From Siphonodentalium dalli (taxonomy: Eukaryota > Mollusca > Scaphopoda > Gadilida > Siphonodentaliidae), in contig CP136063.1 of NCBI GenBank assembly GCA_032622095.1, forward strand, positions 150,219,379 to 150,283,378: a stretch of DNA of 64,000 nucleotides, given 5' to 3'. The position numbers were made by a program, and so were the translations under genes. The notes below the pieces were generated by a model. The model made no database searches, was not told the DNA's origin, and was given only the letters and a program-made list of their open reading frames with translations. Shown here piece by piece: positions 61,001-64,000 of the stretch; the stretch's first letter is position 1; each line of letters begins with the position of its first letter.

Positions 61001-62810
61001 TATTATTTGATCTTTCAATAGGATTATCTGAATCTGACATAAATTCCAGGAATCAATTGCGCCGGTGATTACAAACGCCATGTGAAATTGTGTTTAGTCG
61101 GCATCTTGATACTTCATTGATGGAATTCCCGGAAACTTCCTTCCTTTCACTTATCGGAATTGCAACTGGAACTGCATGTGTTTACATACGTTTTTTAAAG
61201 GAAATAAGGAAGCATACAGGAAATGTTTGTGAACAGAAACATGTTAGAAGAAATAGAAAGCACTTTCGGTTTAGTTGACTTCCTTGTTGGGGAATTACCG
61301 GAAATCTTCCTTTCACATTGAATTCTCAGAATTGCAACTGGAACTTCATGTGTTTACAAACGTTTACAAATTCAACAAACAACCAAATAAATATACAAAT
61401 TTTAATAAATCATGCAATTCACAAATAAATATGGAAACATACAGGAAATGTGTGTCAACAGAAGCATGTTACTGAGAAGAGATAGAAAACCACGTGTGTT
61501 ATGAAATTGAAAACTGCCGTCGTCGCTCTCGCGATGGTCATCTGCAACAACTTTGTATTAAGTTTTCCCATAAAATACGTTTTTCAAGGTAAATATTTTT
61601 ACAAATTGCTATAATTTCAACATCATGAGGTTACTTTTTACCCCTTCTCATCAACATTTTTGGCGATTTTCGTATGCATAAAAACGGAATAGACTCTGAC
61701 CCTTATGCAAATAAACGATTAAAAAATAGTCTTTTTATGAGAAAATGGTTTGGTGCATGCATATTTTATGCAAATGACCGAAATATGCATTTAAACGATA
61801 TGCAATTAACTGAAATTGACTGTAGTACTAACCTAATAAAGCTACATTGACCTAATACAGCTATATTGGCATAATAAACATAATGTTTATTAGGCAGGCT
61901 TTATGTACGCAATAGAGGCAGTGAGAGGCGGATAAATATATACATTAGAAAGGTCTGGTAATATTTATCATGACTCCAGGCAGATAAACAACCTACAGAT
62001 ATCTTTCATTCATAACTAGGGATACTTATAAAATAAGGATTATTACCTGCATACCCTAAAAATATATGAATGGGACTAAAATAACTAACTCTCAATGAGT
62101 ATTGCATTATTAAAGGGTTAATTGACTTTCGTAATCAATCTGAGATCTAGCTATAACTGATAATGAAGAGTTAGGCAGAATAAATAATAATAATTGGTTT
62201 TATATAGTGCTTAACCCTTCCATGACTGGAGCTTCCTGTAATTTTTCGAAAACCCTGTGCCAATGAATTCTCTTATATATGCGAGTCTCCCATAGGGAGC
62301 CTCGCATATACAAGAGAATAAATTGGCCTAACAATATTTACCTTGAAGTTGTAAGCCAGCACATTCTCTTATATATGAGAGGCTCCCTATGAGAGACTTG
62401 CATATATAAGAGAATGCACTGGCAGATGATTTTTAATGCTGCACCAGCACAGCTCCTGTCATGAATAGGTTAATCCACCAACATGCTCTATAAAGATGCT
62501 CTATGCATAGCATAACATTGCATTGAGTTTTGTGACTGTGTTGAGATATATACGTCTGCATGTACTCAAGTTCAGCTATCAACAGTGATTATAAAGACAA
62601 ATCTTTCTAATGCAACTCCTATAGAATAAATGCCATATGGAACACTGACCTGTGGCTTTTCAGCAACATATTTGGCACAGTTTCTGATGAGTCGTATGGC
62701 TTCCATGCTTGTGTCTGGGAATGCAGCATTACATGCAAACTCGGACAAACACTTCACAGCATCTTGGAATGAGTCGATTATGGCAGAAAAATGTCTCTCA
62801 AAAATACTTG
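36923..62810 (-). CDS. ARFGEF1/2: ARFGEF1/2 (BIG1/2) ARF guanine-nucleotide exchange factor, C-terminal half, 12 exons
   Basis: Brefeldin-A-inhibited guanine-nucleotide exchange proteins load GTP onto class I ARFs at the trans-Golgi and recycling endosomes. Joining twelve minus-strand exons (62810-62650, 57218-57088, 56239-56110, 53603-53468, 53057-52919, 52006-51898, 49794-49677, 46951-46809, 41274-41100, 40279-40141, 39581-39464, 37069-36923) gives 1646 bases and 547 codons to TGA. Every junction keeps phase, and every intron is GT-AG. Family hallmarks appear in the expected order: [163 protein letters not shown]. These are the HDS region that follows the catalytic Sec7 domain. DCB, HUS and Sec7 exons must lie past the right edge. 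A single pre-duplication orthologue of vertebrate ARFGEF1 and ARFGEF2 is likely. Confidence 0.95.
37070..39463. other. Last ARFGEF1/2 intron
   Basis: Mostly repeat-derived; about half is the array fragment at 38112-39176. Between 37070 and 38111 nothing recognisable was seen. Confidence 0.7.
38112..39176 (+). mobile_element. AGCTCAACTT-type array element, degenerate, right end lost
   Basis: Left end GAAAGTGCCAATGACACTC-TAGCTCAACTTGG matches the copies at 25930 and 41485. Diverged units follow, with ATTCAAGATGGCTTCCGGCG, ATAGCTCCCATC-AGAGGTGATCC and GATGGATTCAAATGTGAAAT. No (ACACACGG)n / AAGTTGAGCT right end is present. Lies in the last ARFGEF intron. Confidence 0.65.
39464..39581 (-). CDS. 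ARFGEF1/2: ARFGEF1/2 exon k
   Basis: Acceptor TTCATTTTCAG, donor GTAAGT. Reads (S)[18 protein letters not shown], then [21 protein letters not shown]. Confidence 0.95.
40141..40279 (-). CDS. ARFGEF1/2: ARFGEF1/2 exon j
   Basis: Acceptor CAATGTTTGCAG, donor GTATGC. Reads [20 protein letters not shown], then [20 protein letters not shown] and IEAKLI. Confidence 0.96.
40500..41090 (-). repeat. Array-type repeat with AAATTTCATTCCATTCAG units
   Basis: Three diverged units contain GTAACTCTG-TAAAAAA, CCAAATTTCATTCCATTCAG or TTAATTCCATTTAGCTCAAT, and AAAGTTATCATCTGGAAAC or AAATTTATCATCAGAGAATG. It ends in GGCGGACTGACAGAGGGAGC. It resembles 27711-27872 and, in reverse, the TTCCGGATGATAACTT units. 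It fills most of the intron between exons i and j and reaches the exon i donor. Confidence 0.6.
41100..41274 (-). CDS. ARFGEF1/2: ARFGEF1/2 exon i
   Basis: Acceptor TTCCCCTGCAG, donor GTTAGT. Reads [20 protein letters not shown], then [20 protein letters not shown] and [19 protein letters not shown] repeat-derived segment begins within about 10 bases of the donor on the intron side. Confidence 0.95.
41485..46392 (+). mobile_element. AGCTCAACTT-ended element(s) with ~27 tandem ~161-bp units in an ARFGEF intron
   Basis: Left ends GAAAGTGTCAATGACACTG-TAGCTCAACTT occur twice (41485 and 41578). About 27 units marked by CATCTACATGTCA follow at ~161 bp. Right ends (ACACACGG)n, CCATGGCAATAGCTCAAACT and AAGTTGAGCTAA also occur twice (45343 and 46390), so one element is probably nested in or abutted by another. 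The 73-codon ORFs that recur through this stretch are read-through of the units, not genes. The array makes up almost all of the 5.5-kb intron between exons h and i. Confidence 0.8.
43170..44620 (+). repeat. 483-bp higher-order repeat (trimer of ~161-bp units), about three copies
   Basis: GGCCATGTTTTTCGGCCGAA starts recur at exactly 483-bp spacing (43355, 43838, 44321), and 483 is 3 x 161. Blocks one and two look identical over at least 220 bases, with shared private variants such as TTTTTAGGCCGAATG and ATGATGTTCCGATCAAAG. Block three carries a few changes. This indicates recent amplification by unequal exchange. Confidence 0.85.
46809..46951 (-). CDS. ARFGEF1/2: ARFGEF1/2 exon h
   Basis: Acceptor AATTGTTTTTAG, donor GTACCT. 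Reads [20 protein letters not shown], then [20 protein letters not shown] and ENLAAAQ, highly characteristic of BIG1/2. Confidence 0.96.
47150..47700. repeat. Diverged ~165-bp tandem units
   Basis: Three units carry GATATATTGTTGTGGAAGAT-type sequence (47238, 47408, 47574), then ATACCAA-TATGAATGGAAT and GTTGACG-TTGTTCAAGTTATCA. Spacing is about 166 bp. Related in layout to the 162-bp family at 54280 (TTGTTGCA, ATACCAAATATTGTT). Confidence 0.6.
48089..49024. repeat. Pair of ~50-bp direct repeats 0.89 kb apart
   Basis: AGATAAATAACTGTAGAA followed by GATTGAACACTCAAT occurs at 48089-48143 and at 48978-49024 with small differences. It may be an old segmental duplication or ends of an element; no further terminal features were seen. 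Confidence 0.5.
49677..49794 (-). CDS. ARFGEF1/2: ARFGEF1/2 exon g (variable linker)
   Basis: Acceptor TTTTTTTCTAG, donor GTAAGT. Reads [20 protein letters not shown], then [19 protein letters not shown]. Low similarity expected; the call rests on phase-0 entry, matching exit phase, position and splice signals. A KRTDS-type basic/serine patch could be a phosphosite, which is speculative. Confidence 0.85.
50262..50991. mobile_element. TTAA element with CTCTTT-TGCCA ends
   Basis: Left end CTCTTTCGGTGCCAAGCTC, right end GGCAGCAAAAGAG, with imperfect inverted termini. TTAA lies at 50258-50261 and 50992-50995. Near the left end CTCGCATAAATGCGAG and ACGCATTTATGCGAG form a hairpin. A fragment of an array monomer (AATCCAAGATGGCCGCCAAT, 50759) lies inside. 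Its right TTAA is shared with the next MITE. Confidence 0.6.
50996..51339 (-). mobile_element. TTAA-type hairpin MITE, copy 5, with three hairpins
   Basis: Ends CCTTCCATGACTGGAGC and CTCCCATCATGAAAGGG, TTAA on both sides (50992-50995, 51340-51343). Unlike the 255-bp copies it has three TATATGCGAG / CTCGCATATATAAGAGA hairpins (51055, 51150, 51240), about 89 bp longer, which fits internal duplication of one hairpin module. Confidence 0.85.
51442..51683. mobile_element. Diverged relative of the CCCTTTCTATACTAAAT TTAA MITE
   Basis: Starts CCTTTTCTTTTCTAGATAG after TTAA (51438-51441) and ends GGTACAGAAAGAG before TTTAA. Internal GTATACATTGGAAAGGTCTA and GATTCCTATTCATTGG match parts of 33137-33405 (reverse) and 57237-57420. 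Confidence 0.55.
51898..52006 (-). CDS. ARFGEF1/2: ARFGEF1/2 exon f
   Basis: Acceptor GATCTATTTCAG, donor GTAAGA. Reads (S)[17 protein letters not shown], then [19 protein letters not shown]. It follows TIPH, as in other BIG proteins, and enters the variable, Ser-rich linker. Confidence 0.9.
52104..52334 (+). mobile_element. TTAA-type double-hairpin MITE, copy 6
   Basis: Starts CCCTTTCATGATGAGAGC, ends AGCTCTAGTTATGGAATGG, TTAA on both sides (52100-52103, 52335-52338). 231 bp: the segment between the left end and the first hairpin is shorter than in other copies. Confidence 0.85.
52919..53057 (-). CDS. ARFGEF1/2: ARFGEF1/2 exon e
   Basis: Acceptor TTTTTTGCAG, donor GTATAT. Reads (D)[18 protein letters not shown], then [20 protein letters not shown] and FRNTIPH. 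The open frame continues past the donor for 16 codons, but that part is intron. Confidence 0.95.
53468..53603 (-). CDS. ARFGEF1/2: ARFGEF1/2 exon d
   Basis: Acceptor TTTTCTTCAG, donor GTTAGA. Reads [20 protein letters not shown], then [20 protein letters not shown] and WCVMQ. Confidence 0.95.
54280..55625 (+). repeat. ~162-bp tandem-unit element, long copy in an ARFGEF intron
   Basis: Starts AAGGGGTACGCATCTAAGAT and ends CGCCAGCCCGCCAACCGTCC. About seven units contain GGTTTTCGAACTCGTCCGAG, ATACCAAATATTGTTGAAAT and GAGTTATCGCGCTAACGGTG, spaced ~162 bp (54720, 54883, 55045, 55207, 55370). The middle units are nearly identical and the edge units diverged. The 117-codon ORF at 54612-54965 is unit read-through. 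Inverted relative of 15945-16625. Confidence 0.8.
56110..56239 (-). CDS. ARFGEF1/2: ARFGEF1/2 exon c
   Basis: Acceptor GCTTTTTCAG, donor GTGAGA. Reads [20 protein letters not shown] and [17 protein letters not shown]; the split arginine codon joins exon b correctly. Confidence 0.95.
56335..56755 (+). mobile_element. AGCTCAACTT-type array element, truncated at the left
   Basis: Units with AAATCCAAGAAGGCTGCCAA, ATAGCTCCCATCTAGAAATG and AAATCCAAGATGGCCACTGA are followed by a right end TTGTTGACAGACGGACGGAT, CCATGGCAATAGCTCAAACA. The left hairpin end is missing. Closest to 38112-39176. Confidence 0.6.
57088..57218 (-). CDS. ARFGEF1/2: ARFGEF1/2 exon b
   Basis: Acceptor GTAAATACAG, donor GTGAGT; starts in phase 0, ends after 2 bases. 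Reads [20 protein letters not shown], then [20 protein letters not shown]. The initial ATG is internal, not a translation start. Confidence 0.95.
57237..57420. repeat. Partial relative of the 33137 TTAA MITE
   Basis: Begins CACTTTCTTTTAATACTAAA after TTAA. Internal GTCTATTAATCATCAGGAGG and GATTCCTATTCATTGGTGGA match 51442-51683. The right terminus is not recognisable. Confidence 0.45.
57574..57683. mobile_element. Short hairpin element
   Basis: Arms GTCACTTAAACTGTTTATGTC and GACATAAACAATAAGTGAC pair, continuing through GGGATTTGAGCATCTATTGG against CCAATAGATACCAAATCTCC with a few mismatches; loop near GGCTCTGCC. About 110 bp. No clear target duplication. Confidence 0.7.
58077..61822. mobile_element. 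pogo-like TIR element, ~3.75 kb, non-autonomous, in an ARFGEF intron
   Basis: Ends CAGTCAATTTCGCTTTATTG and (reverse) CAGTCAATTTCAGTTAATTG, flanked by TA on both sides (58075-58076, 61823-61824). Similarity continues inward: TTGCATA-CGT, TTATGCA-TTA, ATATGCAT. TA duplication and CAGT..AATTCGCTTA-like termini suit the pogo branch of Tc1/mariner. I found no transposase (DDE) ORF, only ORFs of 60-80 codons. A separate element at 58296-59738 lies inside. Confidence 0.75.
58296..59738. mobile_element. TA-flanked element with GTACTGACCCG ends, nested in the pogo-like element
   Basis: Ends CCGTACTGACCCG and CGGGTCAGTACAG, TA on both sides (58294-58295, 59739-59740). Subterminal GTGGGCTTAAACTCGAATAT near 58355 is repeated inverted and direct near 59640-59715 (GGTGGGCTTAAACACG twice). 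1443 bp with no transposase ORF recognised. Confidence 0.75.
62215..62469 (-). mobile_element. TTAA-type double-hairpin MITE, copy 7
   Basis: TTAA on both sides (62211-62214, 62470-62473), ends CCCTTCCATGACTGGAGC / GCTCCTGTCATGAATAGG, exactly 255 bp, two hairpins (62268-62322, 62362-62417). It lies 180 bases from ARFGEF exon a on the intron side. Confidence 0.9.
62650..62810 (-). CDS. ARFGEF1/2: ARFGEF1/2 exon a (first in window)
   Basis: Acceptor TGCTTTTCAG, donor GTCAGT; enters with 2 bases of a split codon and leaves in phase 0. Encodes [20 protein letters not shown] and on through [20 protein letters not shown] to AEKPQ, among the most conserved stretches after Sec7 (DUF1981 region). The preceding exon was not found between 62811 and 64000. 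Confidence 0.95.
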
Positions 62811-63019
62811 CTGAAAAGCAAATTGAACAAAATCAAATTATTTAGCCATCAAGAAGCACTCATATAAATACAAACTGACTCACAAAATGAGCCTTCCTAT
62901 TGAAGAAGGCATTCCTCTTTGATGTGGGAAATATCCCATTTGATTACTAATAAAAAACATTTTTCTATTTTCATAAATCCTTACACCAACCTTTTCAACA
63001 ATTCACACCTTACTATTAA

Positions 63020-63448
63020 AGGTACTCGATCTGATTAAGCACCCCTCAGTTACTATTTATTTGGCTTCGGGGGTAAAAAATATTTGATTCAAATCGAGGA
63101 ACCCATTCATCAAAGCTCAAGAGTGAGCAGATATTGATTTTTTAAATCTATTATTTTTAACACCAGGAATATTTAGTGGTCCAGTAAAAGTCGATGAGAA
63201 GATCAAATAGCAGATGAAGATGGATAACTGTAAAATCAAGTGGCTTTTTTGTGTCAGATATATGACAAACCGGCAAAATTTCATTGTACAAAATGTTGAT
63301 AAATAACAAGTTTTGGGCAATTTTATACTTATGCTGGACTGTGGTTATCATTATTTTTGGGCAATTAATTGATTCTGATAACTGAAGCGGCAAATTGTTG
63401 TTGTTGGAATCTGATGATATGGGGACCATCAAATCAGATTGAGTACCT
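63020..63448. mobile_element. TTAA element with AGGTACTC ends
   Basis: Inverted ends AGGTACTCGATCTGATT / AATCAGATTGAGTACCT, TTAA on both sides (63016-63019, 63449-63452). 429 bp. The 120-codon minus-strand ORF crossing it runs out of both sides of the element and is not supported. Confidence 0.85.
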
Positions 63449-63452
63449 TTAA

Positions 63453-64000
63453 GTTCACAAGTGGCATAAGACTTATTGGGCACCTTCCATACGAACATGG
63501 ATATGGCATTCGATTTCAACCTATTAAGTCACTTTAAAATAGATATATAGTCTTATAGAGTGATAAAGCTAATTAAGCTCAGTCCATAGTCAGGCAGAAG
63601 AACCATATATAACAGTTAAAGATAAAATAGTTAAAAAAATTAGTAAAATATGATTGATAATGATTGGATATAACATACTTTAATGCATAATTAAGAGATA
63701 ACTAGAGGTGGGATGTGAGAATGGTCAGATTGAAGATATTAGAGTCATTACATTGGATAGCATACTGTATGTCTATGGAATGGGTGGGTTAATTTTGTTA
63801 ACATTTTAAAGCAAATAAACCAAATGACCCTCTCTATGCAGGTTAGGGGTGTGTTATCATAAACTATGACATGAAATATAAATATAATTAATGACAAATA
63901 TTTGAGTTATCAAATCAGATAGCAAGGGGTTAATCTTAACCACACTAATGAACTGATCAAAATAGTCTATAAATGCATGTAATTGGATTTAGAAACCCAT
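63453..64000. other. ARFGEF1/2 intron sequence, nothing seen
   Basis: No exon with BIG similarity or bounded repeat was found on either strand; the next upstream exon lies past the window. Confidence 0.5.

Noticed and set aside
58077-61822. Intact transposase in the pogo-like element
   Set aside because: All frames are broken into ORFs below about 80 codons and no DDE/D or helix-turn-helix motif was found.
63157-63519. 120-codon minus-strand ORF
   Set aside because: It spans the right boundary of the TTAA element at 63020-63448 and has no recognisable domain or splice context.

Overview
The window is nuclear DNA of an animal, most probably a marine invertebrate. It is AT-rich, and the two genes recognised are animal genes: a PAQR membrane receptor and a spliced ARFGEF1/2 (BIG) ARF exchange factor, the latter with canonical GT-AG introns of 0.3 to 5.5 kb. 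Most of the remaining DNA is repeat-derived. I cannot name the phylum from sequence alone.

Layout. 1-10.6 kb: no confident gene. It holds a ~3.7 kb imperfect palindrome (2325-6025) carrying two levels of nested insertions, a nested pair of GTCCCCC-ended elements (7255-8650), a tandem-unit repeat (9240-9850) and a doubtful receptor-like relic (9870-10231, minus). 10.66-11.81 kb: an uninterrupted 329-codon ORF for a membrane-progestin-receptor-type PAQR protein on the plus strand, preceded by a splice acceptor and followed by AATAAA. 11.8-36.9 kb: intergenic DNA with TTAA-flanked MITEs, TA-flanked foldbacks, hAT-like and Harbinger-like MITEs, a minisatellite, and elements carrying internal ~160 bp tandem units. 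36.9-62.8 kb and on past the right edge: the 3' half of ARFGEF1/2 on the minus strand. I reconstruct twelve exons whose phases all join, giving 547 codons to the natural stop. Its introns hold a 4.9 kb tandem array, a second array family, a ~3.75 kb pogo-like TIR element and more MITEs.

The most informative result is nesting with internal empty-site controls. Three insertions can be dated relative to one another because an uninterrupted copy of the host repeat, or its mirror-image arm, lies in the same window: a TTAA element at 22711-23265, a TTAA element at 30219-30553, and a GTCCCCC element at 5456-5873. A second theme is that several differently ended repeat families carry tandem monomers of about 155-190 bp and share an AAATTTCAT-like core. 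This suggests one superfamily of array-carrying non-autonomous elements, possibly Helentron/HINE-like.

The two genes have unrelated known roles: steroid/ceramidase-type PAQR signalling at membranes, and ARF activation at the trans-Golgi and endosomes. Nothing in the sequence suggests joint regulation. No tRNA, rRNA, CRISPR array or intact transposase gene was seen.
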